Shown: positions 28,343 through 36,407, counted from the first letter of the stretch. The stretch is 56,924 nucleotides of DNA from a candidate division FCPU426 bacterium (GCA_030041545.1 JASHNQ010000037.1:1-56924), one strand, 5' to 3'. Made by a program: numbers and translations. Notes: generated by a model from the sequence alone, not told the origin.

Positions 28343-28389
28343 AAAAAAGCGCGGGGGATGCCGGGGAGGATGGAACCACGCGCTTTTTT
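28343..28389 (-). terminator. Stem-loop upstream of the receiver gene
   Basis: AAAAAAGCGCG (28343-28353) and CGCGCTTTTTT (28379-28389) are perfect 11-bp complements with a 25-base loop, so the hairpin has A/T-rich outer and GC-rich inner parts and is terminator-like in either direction. It lies 32 bases before the receiver start and could end transcription from the small upstream genes or act as a leader attenuator. Confidence 0.45.
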
Positions 28390-28454
28390 GTAAAAACCTT
28401 TTATCCGGTCACGTATTAATTTTATCACTTCGCTTTGATTCAACAACGGAGGAT

Positions 28455-28628
28455 TTAACGGTTAGTTAAGTTTAAGGGAGGTAACCTTTTAACATCGTTG
28501 GAGATCACGCCTTTTTTCACACTAAAAACGTTCAAAATTAAAGTCAACAAGGAGTTATTTACGTCCAAGGCTTTGCCCCATAACAAGGGAGTTAATAATA
28601 CGAATGCAAAAATAAACAGCTTTTTCAC
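28455..28628 (-). CDS. Possible 57-aa secreted peptide
   Basis: A GTG at 28628 opens a 57-codon frame that ends in TAA at 28455. It begins MKKLFIFAFVLLTPLLWGKA, a textbook signal peptide with a Lys-Lys n-region, a hydrophobic core and a small residue at the cleavage point; the mature part would be about 37 residues rich in Leu, Asn, Val and Lys. AGGTGAG lies upstream at moderate spacing. Codons are A/T-rich, unlike neighbours. No family recognised. It lies 47 bp after the DUF4143 gene and before the receiver operon. A chance frame cannot be excluded. Confidence 0.45.
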   Translation of the reverse strand: MKKLFIFAFVLLTPLLWGKALDVNNSLLTLILNVFSVKKGVISNDVKRLPPLNLTNR

Positions 28629-28675
28629 GTTTATTTCTCACCTACTCTTTTGGGTTATTAAATAAACTTTAGAGG

Positions 28676-29920
28676 TTACAAGCCCAAAGCGTAAGAAAAG
28701 GGCACTGCCCATACCCGATCCGCCATTTCCTGGATCTTAGAGCCATTGTAGAGCACCAGCCCATGTGGAACAGCTTTCCTATATTCCTTGAAAAACTTTT
28801 GTATGTGCCTGACGTCGTCTAACTTAATCTTGTCCGCTGATTTGACCTCGATGGGAAACACCTTTCCGTCCCATTCGACCACGAAATCAACTTCCTCATT
28901 TTGAGTTGTTCGCCAATGAAGTATTTCCGGCTTGAGATCCACCGACTCCCTCCAGGCCGTCAGGTCATTGACCACCAAGGTTTCCCAAAAGTGGCCGGTC
29001 AGGTTGGCCTTTTCCAAATCCTCCGCCGAATGGATTCCGGCGATGACCGCCGCCAAACCCGTGTCCACATAGTAGAGTTTAGGCGTCTTAATGACCCGAC
29101 TGGTGCGGTTCACGGCATAAGCCGGGATTCTTTGGATGATGTAGGAAGTTTCCAGCAAGTTTAAATAACGGTGGACGGTAGGCTGTTTGAGGCCGGAATC
29201 ACGGGCCAGTTCGTTCTGGTTGATGACCTTCCCAGACCGCAAAGCTGCCAGGCGCATGAGACGCCTGAAATCAGCTAAGTCCGAGACTGCCGACAAAGCC
29301 CTTAAGTCCCGTTCCAAGTAGGTTTGGATGTAGCCATCCAACCAAGCCCTACAAGTAGACCGGTCTTTCTCCAAAGCCACGGGCGGAAACCCACCCGCGA
29401 ACAAGTCATTGATCCTTAAAAACGGGGAGGATTTATGGTCTTTAGCAACTTTCGATGGATCATCCAAAAGTTCTTCCCAACGTCCAGCGCCGCCGTGGCC
29501 TTCCTTTTCGGACAGGGTAAAGGGATGAAGGGCCAGGTAAACCGCCCTTCCCGCCAAAGACTCCGTTACTTTTCCCATCATGGCTAAATTCGCCGACCCG
29601 GAGAGAAGGAACCGGCCCGCTTGTCGGTTCTTATCCACTTCCCGTTTGACGGCCAAAAGAAGCTCGGGACCGCGTTGGACCTCATCCAAGGTCATGGGCT
29701 TTCCGGAGCGAAGCAGGGCCGCCGGTTCCTTTTGGGCCCGCTCCAAAACATCCAAGTCGTCCAAGGTGTGGTATTCCCGGTGGGGGTCCAGCAGTTGTTG
29801 GATCAGGGTGCTTTTGCCCGTCTGCCGGGCCCCCGTCAGCACCACCACGGGGAAACGCTTGAGGGCCTTCTGGAGGGAGCCCTTTAAAAGGCGTGGCAGG
29901 GGTTTTGATAAGTTATTCAT
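28676..29920 (-). CDS. AAA ATPase with DUF4143 (AAA_14)
   Basis: This 414-aa protein has a P-loop GARQTGKST (30-38) and a Walker-B-like MTLDEVQRGPELL, then LLSGSANLAMM (sensor region), a winged-helix segment (INQNELARDSGLKQPTVHRYLNLLE in outline) and a C-terminal DUF4143 nuclease-like fold with VDFVVEWDGKVFPIEVKS (D-x-V, E-V-K). This family is widespread, often toxin-antitoxin-like or defence-linked, and its function is not settled. The ATG at 29920 lies inside a palindrome that is one of two tandem operator-like copies, so self-regulation via its winged helix is plausible. It lies downstream of fic in the same direction. Confidence 0.87.
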   Translation of the reverse strand: MNNLSKPLPRLLKGSLQKALKRFPVVVLTGARQTGKSTLIQQLLDPHREYHTLDDLDVLERAQKEPAALLRSGKPMTLDEVQRGPELLLAVKREVDKNRQAGRFLLSGSANLAMMGKVTESLAGRAVYLALHPFTLSEKEGHGGAGRWEELLDDPSKVAKDHKSSPFLRINDLFAGGFPPVALEKDRSTCRAWLDGYIQTYLERDLRALSAVSDLADFRRLMRLAALRSGKVINQNELARDSGLKQPTVHRYLNLLETSYIIQRIPAYAVNRTSRVIKTPKLYYVDTGLAAVIAGIHSAEDLEKANLTGHFWETLVVNDLTAWRESVDLKPEILHWRTTQNEEVDFVVEWDGKVFPIEVKSADKIKLDDVRHIQKFFKEYRKAVPHGLVLYNGSKIQEMADRVWAVPFSYALGL

Positions 29921-29953
29921 GCCATGAATAATAATTATTCACGCCAGGAATAA
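29913..29953 (-). promoter_or_regulatory. Tandem palindromic operator at the DUF4143 gene start
   Basis: TTATTCATGCCATGAATAA (29913-29931) is a perfect 19-bp palindrome around a central C, and TTATTCACGCCAGGAATAA (29935-29953) is a second, slightly imperfect copy 22 bp further on. The start codon of the DUF4143 gene (29918-29920) is inside the first copy. Two adjacent two-fold sites spaced about two helical turns apart are typical of cooperative repressor binding. Confidence 0.6.
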
Positions 29954-30054
29954 CAAGTAAAATCATCAACTAGCTCTTTTTTCAACGATATTATCCAAAC
30001 GCACTTTATTTTGGAACTAAGGGCTTGGGGAAAGGCCCCAGGGGAAGGGGATGC

Positions 30055-30073
30055 ACCCAGGCAAAGCCTGGGT
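30055..30073. other. Perfect hairpin between fic and the DUF4143 gene
   Basis: ACCCAGGCAAAGCCTGGGT is an 8-bp stem with a three-base loop in the gap between the two genes. No T-run follows on either side, so it is not a canonical terminator; it may be an RNA-processing or dispersed repeat hairpin. Confidence 0.4.
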
Positions 30074-30147
30074 ACTATCACTTTGGGGATTAACTCTTTG
30101 ACGGAGAAAAGTTATGTGCCGGGGATCACCGAAGGTAGCCGAGGCTA

Positions 30148-30165
30148 GGGGGAAGGCTTTCCCCC
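30148..30165 (-). terminator. Terminator-like hairpin after fic
   Basis: GGGGGAA (30148-30154) and TTCCCCC (30159-30165) form a seven-bp stem 22 bases after the fic stop at 30187. A clear T-run is lacking, so termination strength is uncertain. Confidence 0.35.
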
Positions 30166-30186
30166 AAAAGGGACCATAAAAACTTA

Positions 30187-31350
30187 TTACCGGATTGGTT
30201 CGGTGCCCTTATTCAATATTTCCATGAAAGAGTGATAGGAGAAAAGCCTGTTTCTTTTCCTGCCAGTAAATTCCTTTACGATCCCAAGCTTTTCCAGGTG
30301 TCCTAAGGCGTTATTAGCGGTGGGATAGGTAACCTTCAACTTATCCGCGATGGTGGCGGTTGAAACCAAGGGCCTTTTCTTCATGAATTCGTGGACCTTC
30401 AAGGCCGACTCCGAAGCTCGCCCGAGCTTTGAGACCTTTTCCTGGTCTTTTTTGAACAACCCTAGGATTTTCTTGGCGCTATCCGAAGCTGACCCGGCGG
30501 TTCCAGAAACACCCTCCAAGAAATACTCCATCCAACCTTCCCAATCCCCATGGGTCCGGACCGCCCCCAGCCGTTCGTAATACTCGTTGCGGTGGGTCTT
30601 AAAGTAAAGGCTCAAGTAGAGAATAGGCTCCGTCAATACGCCCTCATTACAGAGCAGAAGGGTTATCAGCAAACGGCCTAGTCTTCCGTTCCCGTCCAGG
30701 AAAGGATGGATGGTCTCAAATTGGACATGGGCCAGGGCGGCTTTCACCAGGACTGGCACTTTTTCTTTGGGCTCATGCAGAAACTTCTCCAAGTCCCCTA
30801 GGCAGGTCAGGACCGCGTTGGGAGGGGGTGGGACAAAGGAGGCGTTCCCGGGGCGGCTTCCGCCTATCCAGTTTTGGGAGCGGCGGAACTCACCCGGCAT
30901 TTTGGTATTGCCCCGTCCCTTGGTCAAAAGTACGGAGTGGATCTCCTTGATAAGCCGCAATGAAAGGGGGAAACCACCCTTGAGCCTCTTCAGGCCGTGG
31001 TTCATGGCCGCTACGTAGTTCGAGACTTCCTGAACGTCGTCCAGGGGAACGCCGGGGGTTTCCTTATCCTCGAAAAGCAGGAGGTCCGAAAGGGAAGATT
31101 GGGTCCCCTCGATCTGGCTGGAAAGGACCGCTTCCTTGCGGATATAGGAATAAAGAAAAATGGAAATGTCGGGTAGGGAATGGGCCAAGCCGTCCAGGCG
31201 GCCCACGGCCTGGTTGGCCTTTTCCATGAGGCCCTGGAGCTTCGGGGCCCAGTCAATGGGGGGATCAGGGGGCAGAGGATTAGGAACGAAAGCCTTGAAG
31301 CTTTCCCCCGCCGTGTTTGCCGGTTCGTAGTGGCCCGTCACCCTTTTCAT
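30187..31350 (-). CDS. Fic-domain AMPylase with N-terminal inhibitory helix
   Basis: This 387-aa protein has the Fic core motif HPFLDGNGRLGR (His215 to Arg226), which transfers AMP from ATP to hydroxyl side chains, usually Tyr or Thr of target proteins. An N-terminal S-S-Q-I-E-G motif (Ser77-Gly82) is the class II inhibitory helix whose Glu81 blocks ATP binding. A winged-helix DNA-binding segment occupies about 340-375 (STATIADKLKVTYPTANNAL), so it is a Fic-wHTH protein as in SoFic-type proteins. This C-terminal domain likely binds the operator at its own promoter. ATG at 31350 with a weak ribosome site. Confidence 0.9.
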   Translation of the reverse strand: MKRVTGHYEPANTAGESFKAFVPNPLPPDPPIDWAPKLQGLMEKANQAVGRLDGLAHSLPDISIFLYSYIRKEAVLSSQIEGTQSSLSDLLLFEDKETPGVPLDDVQEVSNYVAAMNHGLKRLKGGFPLSLRLIKEIHSVLLTKGRGNTKMPGEFRRSQNWIGGSRPGNASFVPPPPNAVLTCLGDLEKFLHEPKEKVPVLVKAALAHVQFETIHPFLDGNGRLGRLLITLLLCNEGVLTEPILYLSLYFKTHRNEYYERLGAVRTHGDWEGWMEYFLEGVSGTAGSASDSAKKILGLFKKDQEKVSKLGRASESALKVHEFMKKRPLVSTATIADKLKVTYPTANNALGHLEKLGIVKEFTGRKRNRLFSYHSFMEILNKGTEPIR

Positions 31351-31361
31351 ACCCGGAATTC

Positions 31362-31418
31362 ATCCTTTAATAAGCTTTTTCGTTATTAAAGGATAGAGCC
31401 TTAACCTTTAATAATCAA
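31362..31418 (-). promoter_or_regulatory. fic promoter overlapped by phased operator half-sites
   Basis: On the minus strand a -35-like TTGATT (31418-31413) is 17 bases from a -10-like TATCCT (31395-31390). Three copies of CCTTTAATAA overlap it: 31364-31373 and 31405-31414 in one orientation and 31383-31392 inverted between them. The first two form a perfect 12-bp inverted repeat (31362-31373 and 31383-31394) with a 9-base spacer. Successive units are 21 bp apart, two helical turns. The -10 lies within the second half-site, the -35 beside the third, so repression of the promoter is structurally plausible. Confidence 0.6.
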
Positions 31419-31706
31419 CACTCTTAATTTAAGGCTCGCTTTGGAATGGAACCGGAGCCCAATGACACCGGAATGACACCTACATCCAATCACCCCTCTG
31501 CCGATTTTGAATATCTAGTGACCTCTCCGTGTCTTATTCGTGTCATTCGATGTCATTCAAACCCCTTTTTTGCCCTCCAAACCCCTCCCCAACCGTCCCA
31601 AACGAAAAAGGCCCCTGCCCGGCTTTTAAAACCGGACAAGAGCCTTAAATCCCGCTGGGGACAATGATTTTAGAAAGTTTTAGAGGCGAATCTTGAACCA
31701 AAAAAA
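31419..31706. other. Intergenic region between the fic promoter and tRNA-Leu
   Basis: This 288-bp stretch contains several GAATGACAC/GTGTCATTC-type short words near 31460-31560 and a run of A's just before the tRNA end that would be a T-run for minus-strand transcription. A plus-strand frame at 31446-31667 has no ribosome site and is not supported as a gene. Confidence 0.4.
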
Positions 31707-31793
31707 TGGTGCCCGAGGTCGGACTTGAACCGACATGACCCGGAGGTCGATAGATTTTGAGTCTATTGCGTCTGCCAATTTCGCCACTCGGGC
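31707..31793 (-). tRNA. tRNA-Leu (anticodon CAA)
   Basis: On the minus strand, the 5' acceptor GCCCGAG (31793-31787) pairs with 3' CTCGGGC (31717-31711), followed by encoded ACCA. The anticodon stem ATAGA/TCTAT encloses CTCAAAA, giving anticodon CAA for UUG codons. A long variable arm (CGACCTCCGGGTCAT) is the class II form used by Leu/Ser. The T arm GTCGG-TTCAAGT-CCGAC is intact. The T-run downstream (31701-31706) can act as a terminator. A dispersed palindrome starts at the 5' end of the gene. Confidence 0.95.
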
Positions 31794-31965
31794 CCTTCGA
31801 TGCGCTGCGCTTACTCAGGGCAGGCTTCCGGCGGGGGTTTGACGAGGAGGGTTATTTTATTTCAAGAAAGGGCAAAGTCAACCCTTCGATGCGCCCTCAA
31901 GATCAGGGGCTTACTCAGGGCTTCCCATTCGATGTGCCTCCCAAATCGAGGCTTACGCAGGGTTC
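31793..31965. repeat. Cluster of CCCTTCGATGCGC...CTCAGGG repeats
   Basis: The clearest copy, 31793-31821, begins CCCTTCGATGCGCTGCGC and ends CTTACTCAGGGC. It is 28/29 identical to the complement of 43219-43247 inside priA. Two degenerate relatives follow at about 31880-31924 and 31929-31964 (TTCGATG...CTTACGCAGG). They fill the gap between the tRNA and uxaC and are not coding. Similar short dispersed elements are common in environmental genomes (from memory). Confidence 0.65.
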
Positions 31966-31979
31966 GCGGTGGTAAAATT

Positions 31980-33440
31980 TCAGTTTTTCTGAAATCCAGC
32001 CGCGGCGCGGCCCAGGGGCAGCTTGAAATAATTCCTCGCGTTGAAAAAGCAGATGTCGCGGACCATTTTACCGAGTAATTCCAGGTCATCGGGAAGCAAG
32101 CCCTTCCTCACATCCTCCCCCAATAGGTTGCAAAGGATCCGCCGGAAGTATTCGTGCCTGGAATAAGAAAGGAGACTCCTGGAATCCGTCACCATCCCCA
32201 CGAACCGGGAAAGAAGCCCCAAGTTGGACAGTGCCCTTAGTTGGGACTTAATGCCATCCTTTTGGTCTAGGAACCACCAGGCCGCCCCATATTGCATCTT
32301 CCCGGGCATGGATCCGTCCTGGAAATTGCCGCACATGGAAGCGAAGATCTCGTTATCAGCCGGGTTCAAGTTGTAGAAGATGGTTTTGGCCAGCTGCCCG
32401 CCTTCGTCCAGCCAGTTGAGGAAACGGGAAAGGGGCCTTGCCTGCCCGAAGTCGCCGATGGAATCGCAACCCGCGTCCGCGCCAACCGACCGGCGCAGGC
32501 GGGTGTTGTTGTTGCGAAGGGCCCCGAGGTGGAATTGCTGGACCCAGCCCTTGGAATGATCCAATGCCGCCAGCCAGTACAGCAAGGCCGATTGGAATTG
32601 GAGGGTTTCCGCCCCCCTCAAGGTTTTTCCCGACCGCAGGCTGGAAAAGCAGGTTTCCACCGCCCGGTCATCCCAGGGTTCGGCGTAAATTCTTTCCAAA
32701 CCATGGTCGGAAAGCCGGCAGCCCATTTTATGGAAGAAGGCGTGCCGGGCCTCCAGGGCGGCCAGGAACGACTTGAACGAATCGACGGACTTTCCCGAAA
32801 CGGATTCCAGCTTGTCCACCCAGCCGTTCCAGGCTTTCACATCCCCCACCGCCAGGGCCTTGTCCGGACGCCAGGTGGGATAAACGCGGGTCGCGGGGTT
32901 CTTCCGACGGGCCAGGCGGGCATGGTGACCCAGGGAATCTATCGGGTCGTCGGTGGTGCAAACCACGGCCACCTTGGAACTCTCCAGGAGCCCCAGGGGG
33001 CTGAAGTCCTTACCCTTGAGCATCTTCCCTGCCCGACCGTAAACCTCCCGGGCCGTCTTGGGTGAGAGCAGGACATCCATCCCAAAGGCCCGCCGCAGTT
33101 CCAAGTGCGTCCAGTGGTAAAGGGGGTTGCCCAAGGTATGGGGCACCGTGGCCGCCCAAGCCTCGAATTTCTTCCAGTCCGGGGCGTCGCCCGTTATAAG
33201 CCGTTCCGGCACGCCGTTGGCGCGCAGGGCCCGCCATTTGTAGTGGTCGCCGGCGAGCCAGATTTCGGCAAGGGACCGGAAACGCCGGTTTTCCGCAATG
33301 ACTTCCGGGGAAAGATGGCAGTGATAGTCGAGTATGGGCAGGGGTTCGGCATAGCGGTGGTAAAGCTCCTCCGCAACCGGATTTTCCAAGAGGAAATTCT
33401 CGTTGATGAAGGTTTTAATGACCGCCTCCCGCGCCGTCAT
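31980..33440 (-). CDS. uxaC: Glucuronate (uronate) isomerase UxaC
   Basis: This 486-aa amidohydrolase-fold enzyme converts D-glucuronate to D-fructuronate (and galacturonate to tagaturonate), the first step of the pathway. Signatures are FINENFLLEN near the start, the metal site DYHCHLSP (His40/His42) and the C-terminal GMVTDSRSLLSYSRHEYFRR. Length fits the family (about 470 aa). The ATG at 33440 overlaps the previous stop in an ATGA, so it is translationally coupled to the unknown gene upstream; longer in-frame extensions are unlikely. Substrate preference between glucuronate and galacturonate is not decidable, but the mannonate-type genes favour glucuronate. Confidence 0.95.
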   Translation of the reverse strand: MTAREAVIKTFINENFLLENPVAEELYHRYAEPLPILDYHCHLSPEVIAENRRFRSLAEIWLAGDHYKWRALRANGVPERLITGDAPDWKKFEAWAATVPHTLGNPLYHWTHLELRRAFGMDVLLSPKTAREVYGRAGKMLKGKDFSPLGLLESSKVAVVCTTDDPIDSLGHHARLARRKNPATRVYPTWRPDKALAVGDVKAWNGWVDKLESVSGKSVDSFKSFLAALEARHAFFHKMGCRLSDHGLERIYAEPWDDRAVETCFSSLRSGKTLRGAETLQFQSALLYWLAALDHSKGWVQQFHLGALRNNNTRLRRSVGADAGCDSIGDFGQARPLSRFLNWLDEGGQLAKTIFYNLNPADNEIFASMCGNFQDGSMPGKMQYGAAWWFLDQKDGIKSQLRALSNLGLLSRFVGMVTDSRSLLSYSRHEYFRRILCNLLGEDVRKGLLPDDLELLGKMVRDICFFNARNYFKLPLGRAAAGFQKN

Positions 33441-34051
33441 TCCAGGCTGAGTATCATCCGGTATTCCTTTTTCCGACCTTTTTTCCAAATCCAAGCAGGT
33501 TCGCTGGCCTCGCCCCGGGTCACGAAGGCGTGGAGGAAAGGCGTCCACTGCCGATTGTCCTGCAACACGATTTGAAATCCCTGCGCCTTGAGCGCCAGAG
33601 TCTTCCCGTCCAAGTCCGAGTGCGGCCCCAACCGCAGGACCTTGGATTTGGCCTCCGCTATTTTATTGCTAACCTGTGATTTTTTCGGGATTTTCCCCTT
33701 GGCATTGCCCAATTCAAAGCCTTTCCCTGCCCAATCCCCATAGGGCAGGTTCACAACCTGGCGGACATGGATAAGCCTCACATCGGAAAAAGGCGTCAGG
33801 ACGGCGTGGATTTCCAACCCCGTCCAACCCGGCTTGAGGACGGTATTCAAGCCCACGGACCCTTCCGGCAGCTTCACCATTCCCTGATATCCCTTCAATC
33901 GGGGCGCGGCTTTCGCGGTGTTCTTGGCCCAGCCTTCGGTAAACAGTTCAGGAGTAAGGATCGCGATTCTTTTGGGACTATAAAAAAGGGCGACACTTCC
34001 CCCTTTTAGAACTTTTGCGGTCAGATCTCGTGGGATCGTCTTGGGTTTCAT
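33437..34051 (-). CDS. Unknown protein in the hexuronate operon
   Basis: This 204-aa protein was not recognised. It has no signal peptide or TM segment and is rich in beta-strand-like segments (VALFYSPKRIAIL, LEIHAVLTPFSDVRLIHV, FQIVLQDNRQWTPF). The start ATG is at 34051, 9 bp after exuT, and its stop overlaps uxaC by 4 bases, so it is inside the operon. A cupin-like or sugar-mutarotase-like fold is imaginable but there is no motif to prove it. It may act on uronates or help regulate the pathway. Confidence 0.7.
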   Translation of the reverse strand: MKPKTIPRDLTAKVLKGGSVALFYSPKRIAILTPELFTEGWAKNTAKAAPRLKGYQGMVKLPEGSVGLNTVLKPGWTGLEIHAVLTPFSDVRLIHVRQVVNLPYGDWAGKGFELGNAKGKIPKKSQVSNKIAEAKSKVLRLGPHSDLDGKTLALKAQGFQIVLQDNRQWTPFLHAFVTRGEASEPAWIWKKGRKKEYRMILSLE

Positions 34052-34060
34052 AGTTTTGAA

Positions 34061-35341
34061 TCAGCCTTCCTTCAATCGGATCGGTTCCAGCCGGGGTGCC
34101 AGCAGATGGACCACCGCCAGGGCTATAAGATAAGCGAAACCGGCCATGAGGAACACCGGCGTATAGCTTTTGGTGAGTTCCAGAAGGTAGCCCACCGCCG
34201 TGGCGATCACCATGCCGCTGCCGGCGCCGGCCATGGCGCCGAAACCCACGGCCGTACCCACCGCCTTGCGGGGGAACATGTCCGAAACCAGGGTATAGAG
34301 GTTGGCGGACCAGCCCTGGTGGGCCGCCGCAGCCAGGCCGATCAAGAAAACCGCCGGCCAAACCGAGGCCGCGCGGGAGGCGAAAACAATGGGTGTCACG
34401 CAAAGGGCGCAGGCCAGGAGGGCGGTTTTACGGCCCGCGTTGAGGGTCCAACCGCGCCTGATTAAAGAGGAGGAAAGCCAGCCGCCCGCGATGCTCCCCA
34501 GGTCGGCCAGGATATAAATGGTGGCCAGCGGCGGGCCCATTTTCGAGAGCGTGATGTTGTATTGGTCGTGCAGAAACTTGGGCAGCCAGGAAAGGTAGAA
34601 CCACCAGATGGGGTCGGTGAGGAATTTGCCCGCGGCGAAAGCCCAGCTTTGGCGGTAGCCTACGAGGGAAAGCCAGGGCATGGGCTTTTCCTTTTTTTCG
34701 GAGTCGCTTCGGATGTAGGCGAATTCGGCCTTGGAAAGGCCGGGATGGGACTCGGGTGCGCGGTAGAACTTCCACCAAAGACCAAGCCACACAAACCCCA
34801 GGGCGCCGGTCAGAACGAAGGCCCAAGGCCAGCCCCAGGTGAAGGTGAGGTAAGGCACCATAAGAGGCGCCAGGATGGCGCCAACGTTGCTGCCCGCGTT
34901 GAAAAGGCCCGTGGCCAGGGCCCTTTCCTTTTTAGGAAACCATTCGGCCACGGTCTTGACCGCGGCTGGGAAATTGGCCGCCTCGCCTAGCCCCAGCCAA
35001 AAGCGGGCCAGGCCAAAACCGAAAGGCGTACGGGCCAGGGCATGGCCCATGGCCGCCAGGCTCCAAAGGCCGATGGCCAGGCTGAAGCCCAACCGGGTGC
35101 CCAATGCATCCAACAATCGCCCGGCCAGGACAAGCCCTAAGGCATAAGCGCCCTGGAAGGCGGTGACGATATAGCCATATTGTTCTTCAGTCCAGCCGAT
35201 GGAGTGTTGAAGGTCCGGCGCCAGGATGCCCAGGACCTGCCGGTGGATATAATTGACGGTGGTGGCGAGGAAAAGGAGACCGCAGATGACCCAGCGGGTA
35301 TGGCCGACGGTTTTCTTGGGCTTACCCGCTGGTTTCTTCAT
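34061..35341 (-). CDS. exuT: MFS hexuronate transporter (ExuT-like)
   Basis: This 426-aa protein has 12 predicted TM helices and belongs to the anion:cation symporter branch of the MFS. It resembles ExuT/GudP: ATTVNYIHRQVLGILAPDLQ near the N-terminus, AANFPAAVKTVAEWFPKKERALATG after helix 4, and LYTLVSDMFPRKAVGTAVG in the C-half. It would import glucuronate or galacturonate for UxaC. It lies between the SDR gene and the unknown gene. The ribosome site is weak. Substrate is inferred from context and family. Confidence 0.88.
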   Translation of the reverse strand: MKKPAGKPKKTVGHTRWVICGLLFLATTVNYIHRQVLGILAPDLQHSIGWTEEQYGYIVTAFQGAYALGLVLAGRLLDALGTRLGFSLAIGLWSLAAMGHALARTPFGFGLARFWLGLGEAANFPAAVKTVAEWFPKKERALATGLFNAGSNVGAILAPLMVPYLTFTWGWPWAFVLTGALGFVWLGLWWKFYRAPESHPGLSKAEFAYIRSDSEKKEKPMPWLSLVGYRQSWAFAAGKFLTDPIWWFYLSWLPKFLHDQYNITLSKMGPPLATIYILADLGSIAGGWLSSSLIRRGWTLNAGRKTALLACALCVTPIVFASRAASVWPAVFLIGLAAAAHQGWSANLYTLVSDMFPRKAVGTAVGFGAMAGAGSGMVIATAVGYLLELTKSYTPVFLMAGFAYLIALAVVHLLAPRLEPIRLKEG

Positions 35342-35372
35342 AACCGGAACGGCCTTTCAAAAAATGGCAATT

Positions 35373-35481
35373 GAACCGCCAAGGCACTAAGGGCACCAAG
35401 AAAGGCCGAACAAAAATTGATTTTTTCTTTTAAGGTTTGACTCTTTAGCTGTTCTTGGTGCCCTTAGTGCCTTGGTGGTTC
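35373..35481. repeat. Long inverted repeat, likely bidirectional terminator
   Basis: Two 30-bp arms (35373-35402 and 35452-35481) match at 29 of 30 positions; they contain the words GGCACTAAGGGCACCAAGAA and their complement. The loop is about 50 bases. A related but less perfect pair is at 38849-38940. It separates the SDR gene from exuT and may limit read-through. Confidence 0.7.
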
Positions 35482-35490
35482 ACAATATCT

Positions 35491-36267
35491 TTATTGGTTC
35501 ACGCCGCTGGCGAGGAAGCCGCCATCCACGGCCAGGATTTCCCCGTTCACGTAGCTGGCCGCTTCCGAGGCCAGGAACACCGCGGCCCCGGCCAGCTCCT
35601 CCACCTTGCCGAAGCGGTGCAGCGGGATGCGGGTGAGGAACTCCGCGCCCCGGGGCGTGCCGTTGAGGATCTTTTCATTGAGGGGGGTGGGGAAAACGCC
35701 GGGCGCGATGGCGTTGACGTTGACGCCCTTGGAACCCCATTCCAGGGCCAGGGACTTGGTCAGGGCCCCCACCCCGGCCTTGCTGGCGCTATAAGCCGCC
35801 ACTTCGAAAAGGGCCAGGTGGGTGGCGATGGAGGCGATGTTGATGATGCGGCCCCAACCTTGTTTGAGCATGGGAGGCGCGAAGACCCGGCAGGCCCGAA
35901 GGACGCCCGTGAGGTTGGTTTCCAGGATGGCGTTCCAGTCCGCTTCGTCCATTTCCAGGGTCGGGCCCTTCTTGGTGCGGCCCGCGCTGTTGACCAGGAT
36001 ATCCACCCGGCCCAGGGCCTTCAGAACCGTTTCCCGGGCCCCTTCCAGGCTTTTCAAGTCTGTCACGTCCGCCACGGCTCGGACCGTGCGTTTGCCAAGC
36101 TTTTCGATCTCGGCCGCGGTCTTTTCCACTTCCTCTTTGCGGCGGGAACAGGCCGCTACGTCCGCGCCTGCCTGGGCCAGACCCAGAGCGATAGCCCGGC
36201 CGATACCCGAAGTGCCGCCGATGACAACCGCGGTCTTACCGCTAATATCCAACCCTTCGAAAGCCAT
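35491..36267 (-). CDS. SDR oxidoreductase, probable fructuronate reductase/mannonate dehydrogenase
   Basis: This 258-aa classical SDR has the nucleotide-binding GGTSGIG (17-23), NSAG (93-96), Ser146, and the catalytic Y159-x3-K163. In this cluster the only missing chemistry is reduction of fructuronate to mannonate, and no UxuB-type enzyme is present, so this is its best candidate; a 2-deoxygluconate/KDG-type dehydrogenase (KduD-like) is the alternative. It starts at ATG 36267 with AGGA upstream. A 30-bp palindrome lies after it and another family of repeat before it. Confidence 0.85.
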   Translation of the reverse strand: MAFEGLDISGKTAVVIGGTSGIGRAIALGLAQAGADVAACSRRKEEVEKTAAEIEKLGKRTVRAVADVTDLKSLEGARETVLKALGRVDILVNSAGRTKKGPTLEMDEADWNAILETNLTGVLRACRVFAPPMLKQGWGRIINIASIATHLALFEVAAYSASKAGVGALTKSLALEWGSKGVNVNAIAPGVFPTPLNEKILNGTPRGAEFLTRIPLHRFGKVEELAGAAVFLASEAASYVNGEILAVDGGFLASGVNQ

Positions 36268-36321
36268 GTGAATCCTATCAATGTTTTATTTACGAACTGC
36301 TCGTTATGGCAGTCGACCGCC

Positions 36322-36396
36322 AGTTAGAAGTTAGGAATTAGGAGTTAGAAGTTTAAATCTTTTCAACTCCTCACTTCTAACTTCTCACTCCTAACT
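36322..36396. repeat. Palindromic GTTAGGA/TCCTAAC repeat between SDR and manD
   Basis: Interrupted inverted arms composed of AGTTAGAAGTTAGGAATTA-like words (36322-36352) and their complement ACTTCTAACTTCTCACTCC (36373 on) lie between the two genes. The same word set recurs at 42336-42396 and 44669-44754. It may act as a hairpin terminator or mRNA processing site. Confidence 0.6.
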
Positions 36397-36407
36397 CATT
36401 CTTGGAA

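Noticed and set aside
31446-31667. 73-codon plus-strand frame between fic and tRNA-Leu
   Set aside because: No ribosome site, no recognisable motif; it lies in a low-complexity intergenic stretch.
31707-31793. tRNA-Leu as a prophage/integrative element attachment site
   Set aside because: No integrase, no second copy of the tRNA 3' end and no phage genes nearby.
31757-32078. Short plus-strand frames over the repeat cluster after tRNA-Leu
   Set aside because: They are translations of dispersed repeats and the end of uxaC, without a ribosome site.
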